This document shows, piece after piece, positions 23,665-35,199 of a DNA stretch of 64,000 nt. Positions within the stretch are counted from its first letter, which is position 1. Each line of letters begins with the position of its first letter. The notes under the pieces are model-generated. The model was given only the letters and a program-made list of their open reading frames with translations, did no database searches and had not been told where the DNA came from. The position numbers were made by a program, and so were the translations under genes. The stretch covers positions 1,116,001 through 1,180,000 of the forward strand of contig JAFEVB010000005.1 of NCBI GenBank assembly GCA_032629725.1, in the 5' to 3' direction. Source of the DNA: Gremmenia infestans. Lineage: Eukaryota; Ascomycota; Leotiomycetes; Helotiales; Hamatocanthoscyphaceae.

Positions 23665-26470
23665 TCATTCACTAACAAATCTAACCACCGGCCCCAACCA
23701 AGTATCGTAATCCCCCAACACCCCACTCACCCCACCCCACCTCAGCGCACTAACCAACCACCTATAATCACCATTCCCTATAGCCCACTTCCCTTCATCA
23801 CTGCCCGTAACAATAGTATCAGATCGAAAAATTCCGTTACCACTAGGCCAATTATATCCCAGCAACAAAGTCAACGTGCCAAAACTTTCCTGGCCAAAGA
23901 CCGTAGAATTTGGTGTGAAGGCTGAAGGTTTATACTCATATTCTGCGTCCTTATCAAAGCCGTAATTGTTGGCTTGGACAGTTGTATTTGCCGGAAGGAC
24001 ATCGACACGGAACTCCCGCGTCCATTGGAGGGTGGGAAGACTGGATCCGAAGCCGTTTTCCGCCACAAATTCAAGGACGCCGGTGTCGATGGTGAGAACG
24101 GTTTGGTTGTATGACCAAATGCGTGGGAAGATGGCGGAGGAAGTGGAATTTTGGATCTTGATGTATGGTGTGTTGAAAAGTGAATACGGGGGACCAACGT
24201 AAGGAACATGGAGATCTTTGTCATCTGAAACAATGTTGATGTAGCCGCTGAAAACGGGAAGTTTAGAAGGGTCGATATCAGATGGTGGTATAATAGAGGC
24301 GTGGACTGATGATAGTTGGCCAGCGGGGATGGTGATGCTTGACTGCGAAAAGGCCGCGGTCCCGTACACAGCTCGTTGGTTCTTTTCTTGGTAATCAAGG
24401 GTATAGTCCACATACCCGGCTCCTTGGTGAGAGAGCGTGTAGGTCTTGGGGCTTCTAGATGTGTTTTCTATTGTGATATTCGCAGTGCCGTATTCCGTGT
24501 GACTGATGTCGGTTACAGTAAATTGACCTGGAGATATCACACTGGTTGAAAAGATCGCATCGTAGGCATTCACAAGACCAGCTCCTTGCTGAGGGGTTGC
24601 TGCTAGAATTGAAGAATCAAATACCCACGGGGTAGGCTTTGCGGTGACTTGGAGCCTGTTCTTCACTTCTTCAATTGTTGCTCCTGGAAACTGCGATTTG
24701 ACGAGAGCAAAACATCCGGAGATATATGGTGTAGCCATGGATGTTCCTGAGAGAATGGCATAGCCGCCAAGCGGTCCGAGTGGCCATGTAGAGAGAACGT
24801 GACCCCCAGGTGCTGAGATTTGAGGTTTCAGAGTGTAGTCGTGCCAAGTCGGACCAAAATCAGAATAGTAATCCATCAATCCTCCACTAGGCTGTGGAGC
24901 GCTTGTGAAGTTGCTGCTCTTGAAACTTAGCTTGTACTTCAGATAACCACCACTAGATGCATAATTGCTGGTGAATTCTGCACCATACACCGAGTTAACA
25001 TTGATGAATTGAGTTGTTCCAAAGAAACCTTGACTTGGAGTATCGTAAGCGGACAAATATGGATCTTCCTGGGCTGAGTTCACTGGATTTGTAGTAGGAC
25101 CATTATACGCCATGATGTAGACCGGTTTGATTGAAGACCCGGTCCAAGATCCAGCACTTGTGGCTTTGCATCCCTGGCCCGCTAAATTTGTACCAAATGC
25201 AATTATCGTATTATTGATATCCTTGATTGTCGAAAGTGCGGTTGTCCATTCGTTGGTATCGCACCCATTGTCTAGTAAATAAACATCCACTCTACCAGGG
25301 ACATTGAGCGGGTAGACTGAAGCATACTGAATAGTTGTGCCCGTCGAGTCTTCGGCTGAATAGACCAAGGGAAAATCCGTGTTGGAGATAGCACCGACTC
25401 CAATGGCAGTCGTTTCCGTGCTAGGCCATTGTTCAAGGTAAAGGTTTGGGGCATATGGACTTCCTGCAGCGTCATTGGCCATGGCAACAATTACAGCAAT
25501 TCCGGCATCGGTGAGCTTTTTGGTGATAACGGCTAGAGGATCGACTGCACCGCTGAAGCTCTGTGTTCCCGCTCCAATGGACATGCTAACAATGTCGACT
25601 TTGTCTTCGTAAGCTTGTGACAAGGCAGAAATAATGGTGTCGCCCACGGAATGTCCTTCACAATCCAGGGCCTTGTACATGTAAATAGTGGCTTCTGGGG
25701 CGACTCCGACGATATCGAAACCACCCGGAACGCTGTCCATCCCAATTATGCCTGGCTGGTTAGTATAAATCTTTTCATTAAGTAAGAAACATACCCGTGA
25801 CATGTGTTCCATGACCACCGCCATAGCAAGTTGTTAAGGGATCCGTAGAGTTGGCAACCTGCCCGTCATCCGTTATAAAGGAGGCACCACCCGCAATCTT
25901 GTGACCAGGTCCAAATCCACCACCAAGAGCCGGGTGTCGATAATCCACACCTGTATCAACGACACCAATCTTGATTCCTTTGCCCTTGATCCCAAGGGCA
26001 TGAAGCTTATTAACACCACCCATTTGAAGACTTGACCCCAGATTTCCTGCGCCAGAAGAAGCTTTTAGTTGAGGAGGGTATGAGTAGGAAAGCATGGGAT
26101 CCATAGGTACGGAGATGTTGGGCAATATTGGAATTCCGAAACTATACACTCGTGATACAGACTTAACGCCAGGTATAGCCTTCAATTGAGGAAGTAGTTC
26201 CTGATCACTGGCATTTCCAGTCGCCTGTATCGAGACGCCAAGGAAGACATCTGGATTATTGAACTCGTATCGGACGTCATACTCTATTGAAGCTGCACGC
26301 TTGTGAAATGCTGTGATATGGATGTCTCGGCGGGACGAGGAACCAGAAAAATCAGTTTCCGGAGCAAGTTGAATAATATAAGCTTTGTCTAAAGCCGTGG
26401 AAGTGGACTTAAATGTATTTAATGCGAAACTCGATGAGACCAAAGACGAAAAGTAAAGAAAGAGCAACAT
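23665..26470 (-). CDS. Secreted subtilisin-like serine protease (S8 family, PA insert)
   Basis: Two exons, 26470-25795 and 25751-23665, around a 43-nt intron with a perfect TACTAAC branch site, giving 920 residues. A signal peptide (about 1-16) and an I9-like propeptide (about 28-115) precede the peptidase. The catalytic triad is complete: D172 (VVDTGVDY), H220 (GGHGTHVTG) and S563 (SGTSMATP), with the oxyanion Asn region near VAMAND. A long insert between His and Ser (about 360-480) fits the protease-associated domain of large fungal extracellular subtilases. About 340 residues after the Ser form an Fn3-like or beta-rich tail with several N-glycosylation sites. Likely role: extracellular protein breakdown. 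It is larger than proteinase K-type enzymes (about 400 residues) and nearer to the Vpr or C5a-peptidase-like group. Confidence 0.92.
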
Positions 26471-28411
26471 TCTTTGAATCTTAGTGATGGAGAGGGACGA
26501 ATTCTGAAGGCCAGGAAGAACATCTATATATTCTGGGGTATTTTCATCCTTCTCGTACGTCTTTGTGTCTGTGTTTGTCAGGTTGTTGAAATGTGGATCT
26601 GTGTTAATCCAGTTAGTCGTTTCCGAGATGATAAGTCTACTTCTAACGTGCAGTGTTAGGGAGCAGTGGTCTCTGCACCTCGCCTCACGTCACTCCATGT
26701 TGAAAGACGACGTGCGGCGCCGTGCATGGTGAGGCTCACTACACGTGGAGTCATAGATTTAGCCAGACAGCCCGAGATAATCCTAGGCAGGTCCCAATGG
26801 GTCGGGCCTCGCGAACCTCAAAAGTGTGCAAGTACAAGGTTATGTGGAAACAGTATATTCTGAATGGGGTATGAAATATGGACTTTTTCAGGACCAAACT
26901 GAAGGGGAAACAAAAGGCGGCAAGCTTCTCTGTAGACTACTACAAATTATTACGAGGCCGTGAGATGGAAGGACCGATTTGGCGGTTGATAGTAAAGTGC
27001 ACTCATTGCGAACAAAGTGGTGGGATACACCATTGCTAGGATGAATAGAAAGCTGCAGTTACCCTCCCTTGCAAGGTAGTTGATGAAGATACAAATTGTT
27101 GAGATGGTTCGCTAGGATTTTGATTACCCCGCATGTCGCGATGACTTCCCAGACTCGGCTCTGATTCGTACGAACCGTATAGACGGAATCAATATAAATT
27201 GGCTGATTTGAAGAGTACTGTACAAGCACAGTAATACTCGCATGAACTCCTTGCATTCTACGACTGCCTTGCAACCTAACGCGGGCAGTCCATCGAAGCT
27301 ATTCGCAAGGTTTCGTAGGGCCATTCAATTTTGGGCGGGTTGCATGGAGCCTCGCCCAGAGTCTGCTGACAAAAGCGACACCCTTGACCAAAATACGGCT
27401 TCATCAAGAAGGTGGCAAATAGATAGGCTTCCATGAGGTCGAATTCGCCATTGTTGAACCCTACTTCGCAGATAGAGACCCTAGCACATGTCATACCCGC
27501 TCATACCCGCTCGGAAGCTGGATCTAGAAGACGAGAAAAGTTCCCAACGGCGGTGTCGGATAAGACAGGGGACGGGGGGGAGGAGGTGAGTTGATACGTA
27601 AGGTCGAATAGTACATGAAAGTTGTAGAAATGTTATTGAAGGATGCAGTATCGGGAATAGTAATTCCCAGAGAGTTGATATCTGCGTTTGTGGGCTTGTG
27701 TAGGATAAAAATAGGTAGTTATCTGTTGTCGGAATAAAGTCACATCCGAAGAAGCTAAAAATTCGGCATTCAGGGGGGTAAATTGAACACGTGACTTGAG
27801 CTATTGAAACTACTCCGTATACCGGTACGAGGGGGACTCGTACCGGTACTATCTTCTCAACTTGGTATCTATAGAGAACTATCCGCTAAAAGATTCGAGT
27901 GATAAGAAATCTGCCTTCGAATACTACCGTTAATTTTGTAACAAGCACGTAAATTACCCCCTGTTATTATAGAGCTATGTTTAGCTCACGTTATATTCCC
28001 AACCTGATCTTTTAAAGACATTTTCACTTCAGCCGGCTATTTATTCCAGATATCGGCTTTGTGCAATATTTCGTTTCAAAATTGGTTCCGTTTTGTGGTT
28101 ATTTTCAAACATGATCACCCACTAAAAGCTTGGAAATCCTTCTTGAGACACGGACCAGCCCATATTTACGTGAAATATTCCAGCTGCTAGAAACTGTTTA
28201 AAGCTTTTCGATTCCTACAGTTCTTTGGTAAATCGACCAAGACGTGCGCAACAGTATCCCAAATTCAAGACTTAAGTGTGCAAGGGAACGGAAGTGCAGG
28301 TCGACTGCTGAGCTTGTCAGTCTGACCAGTATACTGTAACGTTCCTATTACGATAATAGCGGATCCACTAGGCGCTGCACGTCGCGTTTACAAGACGAGA
28401 AAAGTTAGACC
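26471..28411. other. Intergenic region with a perfect 12-bp-arm hairpin
   Basis: About 1.9 kb holding the divergent promoters of the subtilase and the Zn2Cys6 regulator. No gene is visible. A TACTCCGTA copy (27811-27819) lies directly beside a strong hairpin (27820-27848). The part 27.8-28.2 kb is AT-rich. Confidence 0.5.
27820..27848. repeat. Perfect inverted repeat (12-bp arms, 5-nt loop)
   Basis: TACCGGTACGAG at 27820-27831 is followed by GGGGA and then its exact reverse complement CTCGTACCGGTA at 27837-27848. Each arm also contains the palindrome ACCGGT. It is immediately preceded by TACTCCGTA. Confidence 0.9.
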
Positions 28412-30417
28412 ATGGGCAGGCGTTACAAGATTCGCTGTCGCGAGTGTAGAAGGAGAAAAGTCAAGGTATATAGCCACATCCAGGGAAGAAGGCGGGACGA
28501 TGAAATAACTTACTAATGCTGTGCATCCATCTAGTGCACAGCAGAACAGCCTTCATGCTCCCGATGCGCCGAAAATGGCATTACTTGCCCTGGATACGAT
28601 GACACAAAACTTGAATTTGTGTAAGTGCCTGTGTTCCGTCTTGTAGCTTGCATCTGGGCCACCGTTAGAGTATGCTAGTCTGGCCGCGTTCACACGCCAT
28701 TTAAGCTTTCCAATAGGAACCGCAACTCTGCCTCTCCAACCCAGTCAAAAAGAAGTTCCATGATGTCTAATGCTGATCTTCGTCCAGGTCTTATCAGCAT
28801 ACGCCCGGTGTTGTTCTTGCGATACCTCCTAAAAGTGAAAAAGGGTTAGCAGTTTGTAATGCGGTTGTTCCTAGAAAACAAAAGCTTCCTCGGGTAAGTT
28901 ATCGTCCTAACCTCTCTTCCATTTTGCTTACCCCGTTCTAGTTCGAGATACTTACCAATTCAACTTGGCCGTTGCAACCTCCAAATCTAGCGTCCGCCAA
29001 TCTAAACCAGCTATTCTCAACCGCAGTTACACCTGATTCTCAAATATCACCCCTTGTCAAATATGGGAATCCTACAGCCACGTGGTTCTTCAAGCTCCCG
29101 GATATTGCGTCCAATGACCCTCTCATTGAGCATAGCCTTCAAGCACTGAGCTTGATCCATTTAGGCAAGACCCGAGGAGATGAACACGCTGTCAGGATGG
29201 CGAGAATATCTTTCGCGCATGCTTTAAAGCAGATGCAAGAGGTGGCGCGAAAGAAACGCGCTGGCTTCAGGGTGCTTACTGCTGCAGTTATCATTTCATT
29301 TTACGAGGTGGGTGTCAAGTCAAAGCCTTTGGAGAAGAGAGGCCGCTGACTATTACAGTTGTACGATTGTCCATCACTCAAAGGAGACGGTTGGGCAAAA
29401 CATGTGGAAGGAGCCCAGTTGTCGGGCATGATTCCAGGACCTGAGAGCCTGACTGAAGTTGATGGAGTGAGCACGTGGATCGTTTTTAGAACATTGATGG
29501 TAATTAACTATACCCCTGCACTCAAGTTCTTCTCTTACCGCGGATAGATCACCAACTCATTATGCCTTCGCAAACGATGCATTCTCGCCCACGTAAAGCG
29601 GCCAGAAAGCCACATTAAATCAAATGGTCCGGTGGTCAACCTCTGCGAAAGTTTGGACGACATCACGGCGCTCGTCGGAGAGATAGTTGAGCAAGCTGAT
29701 AAGCTCTCTTTGCTGCCATGGACAGCGGAAACCCGTGAATTTTACACATCGATCCTAGATCAGTGGCGCCATCTGAATTACCAATTCAATCTTTGGTATT
29801 CGAGCCTTCACGAAATGGTACCCGTGCCCTTCTCAGCTGATCAAAGTATAAGTTCAGCAGACTTCGATTTCGGACCTTCCTTTACTTTTCACTCGTCCTG
29901 GGTGGCTCAAACACTGCTGCTCTATTGGGCAGGGAAGCTTCTCCTCTACGAAGCGTTGAGAGTAGCGCTGAAATGGATACAGGATTGGCTAGCTGAGGAA
30001 TCACTAATCATGAACCTCGAACCCCTGCCAGCTATTCTCAGTCCAGAAGCCCAAATCATGCACGATGCCTTGATGACTGCAGCCCTGTCAACAGACCTGC
30101 CACTCGGATTAGCGCTCGTGCAACAGAGCCAACACGATGCTGCGAGGAACGTGAGGAAAGGAATGCGTTATATCTGGAGCTCTGACATTGGCATGTTGCC
30201 TCAGTTCCGGGCGGGGACGCCATTAAATGTTGCGACGCAGTATTTGAGAAATATTGGGGACGAGCAGGAAGTAGTATATTGTGCAAAGGCGGCTAAGGTT
30301 TTCGAGGACAATCAGATTGCGCTTGGGACATTTATCGAGTCTTGTGCTGAGGCATGGGGGAATCCCGTCCAAAAGAAGATCCCGAGTAAGGGTTTGGGTT
30401 TGCAGGAATTGGGATGA
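28412..30417 (+). CDS. Zn2Cys6 transcription factor
   Basis: Seven exons (28412-28465, 28535-28620, 28717-28787, 28850-28893, 28942-29307, 29359-29499, 29548-30417) give 543 residues. The first two exons encode a complete binuclear zinc cluster, C-x2-C-x6-C-x6-C-x2-C-x6-C (CRECRRRKVKC...CSRC...C), preceded by a short basic start. The first intron splits the cluster just before its third Cys, a common place for it in these genes. The remainder is a fungal regulator middle domain with helical repeats and a segment rich in Trp and Leu. The third intron (28788-28849) has a GTCTTA donor and no clear branch site, so that junction is the least certain. It probably binds CGG-type DNA sites and regulates nearby or metabolic genes; the target is unknown. 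Confidence 0.85.
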
Positions 30418-30841
30418 AAGTGCAAGGCATCAGAACTGAGGTCCTTGTATATCTAGGGGATCAGGGACGAAGCCCTTGGAAAGGGGGTTGAGGATCAGAA
30501 TAGTAGTGACAAGCCTCGGGGTGAGAGACTCCCGAGCGAAGTCATGCAGACAGTAGAGCGTGGATTGAGATGCTTCAAAGGTGGACTATTCAGCAGAAGA
30601 GGTGACTGGATCAGACTCCTATGCTCGGAACTTCTCTTGCGTCCCTTTTGAGACTTGCACATGCACTCTGGAGGGTCCGTATGGAAGGGAGAGGGGGGAA
30701 TGTGCTACTCTAACAGACACCTACAACTCCAAAACGTCTGTTAGCTCCCTGAAAGACTATGGTAAGTGAACTCAAGTTTGCGCACTATTAAATTAAGACA
30801 AGAAATCTTGAAAAATATTCCATATGGTATACACCGCAAGA
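30418..30841. other. Intergenic between convergent genes
   Basis: About 420 bp between the ends of the regulator and dolichyldiphosphatase genes. No gene is visible. Confidence 0.5.
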
Positions 30842-31669
30842 TTACCTCCTCTTCTTGCCTTCTGATGTAGATGACGACGAAGTCCGCTTCACCTCCCATT
30901 TCTCCCATCCAGCTTGACATAGATCTTCTTCCACCACCAGGTCTCTCATTCTAAATAGCCTAATGATGGGTTGGTTTATAGCCCAAGACAGCAATCCAAT
31001 CTGTCTAACCACCGTTGTGACCAAGAACCAAGATACAGCAGTCACAGCCCCAGCCACACATCCAACCAGCACCTGGTTTGGTGTATGATAACTCAAATAA
31101 GTCCTACTCCACGCAACCAAGCCCGCATTCGCCAGTGCCAGCCCGGACAGCGCAACCCTCGCAAGCATACTTAACGGCATATGGCTGGGTGTCGGCTTCT
31201 TAGGAACATGTCTGAACAGCAAGAAAAGGGTCAAGCTCAGCGAGAAGAAGGCGACGAATTGCGCGTGTGAGGACGGCATTCCGTAGCCTTTCCCATGCAT
31301 CTGTTTTGGTCGCTCTTCTTTGAGGATGCGCTTCAAGGCGAAGTTTAGGGCCTCGCAGGCCATTTGGCCGCCGAACATGAGGAGGATTTCGATCTCGCGG
31401 GTAGACCATATTAGGGTTGCGTACATGACGCAGAGGCCTTGGGGTACGAGGGCGAGCCATGCGCAGAAATAGGATATGGGGTCATTTGGATCCTGGCAAC
31501 CGAAGGTTAGACAGAGTGTGGGAGGGAATTGGGGTGGAACAAATGGGATAGATGGCAGGCATACATAGTGAACGTGGGTTAGGGAGAGGGATGCGAGAGG
31601 AGTATCTGCCATGAATGGTGATGGAGTTGGTGAGTGATGGATGGCCTGCAGCAGAGGTTCAATATCCAC
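30842..31669 (-). CDS. CAX4: Dolichyldiphosphatase (PAP2 family)
   Basis: Two exons, 31669-31565 and 31492-30842, give 251 residues, close to the yeast and human enzymes. The intron (31564-31493, GTATGC...CTAAC...CAG) is 72 nt and has no in-frame stop, so it can be mistaken for coding; removing it joins THVHY to DPNDPISYF, the conserved entry to the first span. PAP2 phosphatase motifs are K-x6-RP (KRILKEERP), PSSHA and SRTYLSYHTPNQV. Several membrane spans fit an ER enzyme. It removes a phosphate from dolichyl pyrophosphate on the lumenal side so dolichol can be recycled for protein N-glycosylation. The gene is divergent from the RBR ligase gene, with 378 bp between start codons. The symbol is by analogy with yeast. 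Confidence 0.92.
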   Translation of the reverse strand: MDIEPLLQAIHHSPTPSPFMADTPLASLSLTHVHYVCLPSIPFVPPQFPPTLCLTFGCQDPNDPISYFCAWLALVPQGLCVMYATLIWSTREIEILLMFGGQMACEALNFALKRILKEERPKQMHGKGYGMPSSHAQFVAFFSLSLTLFLLFRHVPKKPTPSHMPLSMLARVALSGLALANAGLVAWSRTYLSYHTPNQVLVGCVAGAVTAVSWFLVTTVVRQIGLLSWAINQPIIRLFRMRDLVVEEDLCQAGWEKWEVKRTSSSSTSEGKKRR

Positions 31670-32047
31670 CGGATATGTACAGTTGTGGTGGTGTATATAT
31701 TAAGTCTCTGAGGATTCTTGGGATATTTGTTGAAGGGGAGTTCCGTCCGCTCTTCTAAAGCGGCGTAGTTTAAATATATAAAGCGGCTCTCCAAAATCAC
31801 GACTCATAACAGACTCGACTTGCAGGCCAAAATCCAAATTTCCTAATTCGACCAACACACTTACCAATATCGGTATTTCGGAGTAAAGTATAGCTGGTGA
31901 TCTCTCGCCACTTCTACACAACTTTCCTCCCTACATAAACGCAACATACCATATCATTTATCCCCTCCTCGATACTTATGATCCTCATCAATCCCCTCCC
32001 TGCAGAAGTCCTATCCAGGATCGGCCGGTGACATTCTGCCTGCCACA

Positions 32048-33916
32048 ATGGACGACGAAGACGAGCGAACGATTGAACTAGACTGCATTGCAGCAATCTT
32101 TCCTGAAATTGTCCTCGACCCCGAGAATCCCTTCTCCGCCTCTATCGAACTGCCTGTTCACCCTCAGAACGCCGTCAAGGTCGTCTTCCCTGCGTCCTCG
32201 GACGGTGCACTTCCTACCCCGCCACAGTCCGACTCCTCGAGTCAAGTCGACGCCGAATCTACTCCAGACATTGTGAATATTGTCGAATCGCATAATTTAT
32301 CCTATCTGCCGTCTCTAAAGTTGTACATTACTTTGCCGGAAGGATATCCGGAAGAAAAGCCGCCAAAGTTTGAAATATCAACCTCACCATCATGGCTATC
32401 TCGAAACCACTTGGACGAGTTGCAAGCCAACGGAGAGCGCGTATGGGAGGAAGCTGGTCGCGGTGCTGCGGTCTATGGATATATTGATTTCCTACAACAA
32501 TCTGCTGAGAATGCATTTGGGTTTGCGGAAGGCAAGGTTCTCGAAATACCCCAGGATCTCAAAATATCTCTCCTGGACTGGGACATTAAAGCAACGCAGG
32601 CTGCTTTCGAGAAGGAAAATTTTGCGTGCGGAATTTGTCTTGATCCAAAAAGAGGTGCCGTCTGCCATCAAATGATCGACTGCGGCCATGTTTTCTGCGT
32701 TCAATGTCTCCAGGATTTCTACAATAATGCTATAAACGAAGGCGATCTAGCCATGGTGCGCTGTTTAGCCCCTGATTGCGCAAAGAAACGCTCGGAAGCT
32801 CAAGTCAGTACGGGCAAAAATCGAAAACCGAAGACGAATCTCAGCCCTAGCGAACTGTTACAAATCCCACTGGAACATGATGTGGTCACTCGATACGTTA
32901 AATTGAAACACAAGGCGGATTTGGAATCGGACAAGAATACCATATACTGCCCACGAAAGTGGTGTCAAGGTGCTGCCAAATCAAAGAAGCATCGAAAGCC
33001 GGTTGGTTTGGAAATCGATAACTCAGATGATGAGTCCGATACCGATGACATGGTGGAGAAGAAGGATTATGTTTCTGGTCAAGACCTACTCTCGGTGTGC
33101 GAGGATTGCTCTTATGCATTCTGCAGCAGATGCTACCAAGGATGGCATGGGGAGTTGACTGTTTGCTCACCAAAGAGGGATCGTGGAGAGCTCACTGAAG
33201 AGGATAAGGCATCTTTGGAATACCTACAGCTTCACACAACACCTTGCCCGACTTGCGCTGCTCCAGCACAAAAGACCCATGGCTGCAACCACATGATTTG
33301 CTTCAAATGTCGCTCTCACTTCTGCTACCTCTGCTCGGCATGGTTAATGCCCGCAAATCCATATCAGCATTACAACACAGAGCAGGAGCCTTGCTACATG
33401 CGATTATGGGAGCTTGAGGGAGGCGATGGTGATAATGTGGGCATTGGATACGCGGGAGGTGCACCACGTGGTCCAGAGGAAGTTGCGGATATTGAGCCTG
33501 AGCCAGAGCCGGAGGGCTTCCTTGAGGTAGTAGAGATGGCAAACGACGAACCTCATTTTATCCAAGCCCAACGTCCGATCGATGACGCCCCGCTAGAGGC
33601 TCTCCAACGCGAAGGTCCTCTTGTACTCCGCATCAATCATCTCCCTCCTCAACCCGCACCAGCTGTCCCCGACCCACCTCAACAGGCTCGCCGAGGACCA
33701 AATGCAAGACCCGGACGTGGAGGACAAGCCCGCCGAGTTGTGCAGCCACGGCATGCACCGGTGCCTGCTCCTGCACTAGATCGGGCACAACAGGAAGCTG
33801 CTCAGAGGGAATGGGTGCAGAGGTTTGTGCAGATGGCGCTAAATGATGAGGAGGATGAGCTGGAGAGTGATGATGAGGATGACGATGCTGCTGCGTGGGA
33901 GATTCCGGTTAGATGA
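32048..33916 (+). CDS. RWD-RBR E3 ubiquitin ligase (RNF14/Itt1-like)
   Basis: Single exon, 622 residues. An N-terminal RWD domain (about 5-155) is followed by RING1 from C194 (CGIC...CGHVFCVQC), an IBR region (about 301-373: CPRKWC, then CEDCSYAFCSRC...C) and RING2 (about 400-430: CPTCAAPAQKTHGCNHMICFKC). C413 in GCNHM corresponds to the catalytic Cys that accepts ubiquitin from the E2 in RBR ligases. The order RWD-RING1-IBR-RING2 is that of RNF14 and yeast Itt1, which are linked to translation termination and ribosome-stall handling. An acidic, Pro/Arg-rich tail (about 470-622) ends in a run of Glu and Asp. The start is ATGGACG after CACA, and no intron is needed. Confidence 0.93.
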   Translation: MDDEDERTIELDCIAAIFPEIVLDPENPFSASIELPVHPQNAVKVVFPASSDGALPTPPQSDSSSQVDAESTPDIVNIVESHNLSYLPSLKLYITLPEGYPEEKPPKFEISTSPSWLSRNHLDELQANGERVWEEAGRGAAVYGYIDFLQQSAENAFGFAEGKVLEIPQDLKISLLDWDIKATQAAFEKENFACGICLDPKRGAVCHQMIDCGHVFCVQCLQDFYNNAINEGDLAMVRCLAPDCAKKRSEAQVSTGKNRKPKTNLSPSELLQIPLEHDVVTRYVKLKHKADLESDKNTIYCPRKWCQGAAKSKKHRKPVGLEIDNSDDESDTDDMVEKKDYVSGQDLLSVCEDCSYAFCSRCYQGWHGELTVCSPKRDRGELTEEDKASLEYLQLHTTPCPTCAAPAQKTHGCNHMICFKCRSHFCYLCSAWLMPANPYQHYNTEQEPCYMRLWELEGGDGDNVGIGYAGGAPRGPEEVADIEPEPEPEGFLEVVEMANDEPHFIQAQRPIDDAPLEALQREGPLVLRINHLPPQPAPAVPDPPQQARRGPNARPGRGGQARRVVQPRHAPVPAPALDRAQQEAAQREWVQRFVQMALNDEEDELESDDEDDDAAAWEIPVR

Positions 33917-34360
33917 TATGAGTATGAAGGGACATGGTTTTATGAGAGTTTGCGGTTCAATAGGTTTGGCATAGCGAATGGAGTTTGGGATACAAGTGTG
34001 CGAAGATTATATATAGCTCTTCTAAATCGGCACAGCCATGGGAAGAATTTAGTTCGTCTAATTCAGGGGCATAACACGTGACTACTAGGTAATTCCTATC
34101 TTTTGTAATTAGCAAGAGATACAATTGGGTTGTGAGGTATTCTTTCTTTCCACTGAAACAATATCATTGTTTATATCACTTTGTCCCGACTGCAAACCAC
34201 TTTTTATTCTTGGTGAGCACTGCATATCCAGATTGTCATGACATCACGAGTCTCCGGTCTTAGCTGCCACTTCAAATATCTTCAACTTGAATAATTTACT
34301 TTTCCTACATAAACACATTACATTCTAGTGATTGACTCATTGCCTACCTACCTATCAATC
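33917..34360. other. Intergenic, no gene seen
   Basis: About 440 bp of 3' flank of the ligase gene and promoter of the next gene. It holds AT-rich sequence with no recognisable element. Confidence 0.5.
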
Positions 34361-35117
34361 ATGTCTTCCCTCCCATCCATCCACTCCCGCGAACCACACC
34401 CAGATCCCACAACGCTCGCCACAAACCTCAACACCTCATCAATCGACTACACGCCGCATCCCGAATCTTGTAAACAAACCCGCTCTCCCATTTGCACACT
34501 CTCTGCCTTCACTAACAAGCTCATCAGCAATCCCGCTCCCACCATCCAGACAGAAGATTTTGACTTCGATATGTGCGCTGTATTCCGGCAGTGCGAGTCA
34601 GGAGGATATGCAAGTGTATGCCGAGAAGGCGGTTTATGATGATCCGTGGAGTTTTTGCGATGATCGGTTTAAGATTGCGGGGCAGTGGTATGGTATGATT
34701 TGCTTCCCTCTTATACTCCCCGATCGATTCCCCTTCCTCGTACCTCGTAACTAGTAACTTATAACTTGTAATTTGATATTGATGACATGACATTCAGGGA
34801 TTCCCAAAATCATGGGCACCTCAAAGACTCTGGCAACAGAAGTCGTGTCTAGCAGAGACAAGGAGATTGTGTTCAAGCTGCAGCAGGAATATAGGCCGAA
34901 ACTCATGCCGGTAGGGAAGGCGGTAAATAGTCTAGTAAGTCTTGCGTTGGAAAAGGAAGGAGGGGTGGAGAAGGTGATGTATCATAAGGATATGTGGAAT
35001 GAGAAGGATTATAGCCATGAGGGGTTGGGGAAGGTGATGAAGACGCTGAATGGGGATTATTTGACGGGGATTACGAGGCCTCCAAAAGAGTTGAAGCCAA
35101 AAGATCAAAAGGAATGA
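34361..35117 (+). CDS. Small conserved fungal protein, possibly NTF2/SnoaL-like fold
   Basis: Three exons, 34361-34469, 34528-34692 and 34798-35117, give 197 residues. Intron 1 (58 nt; GTAAAC donor, ACTAAC branch, CAG) switches the reading frame between two overlapping open frames; intron 2 (105 nt) joins QWYG to IPKI. The central part (QVYAEKAVYDDPWSFCDDRFKIAGQ, then WYGIPKI) has the pattern of small dimeric NTF2/SnoaL-like proteins, in which a cone-shaped fold binds a ligand or acts as an enzyme. I recognise similar sequences as hypothetical proteins in filamentous fungi but know no function. It converges with the amino-acid permease gene, 82 bp away. Confidence 0.72.
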
Positions 35118-35199
35118 AATGCAAGAAAGCAGGATTTGCAGATTAAGCCGAGGGCTTTGAATTTGAACGTTTGTATTAATTAATATGCATATGGATTCA

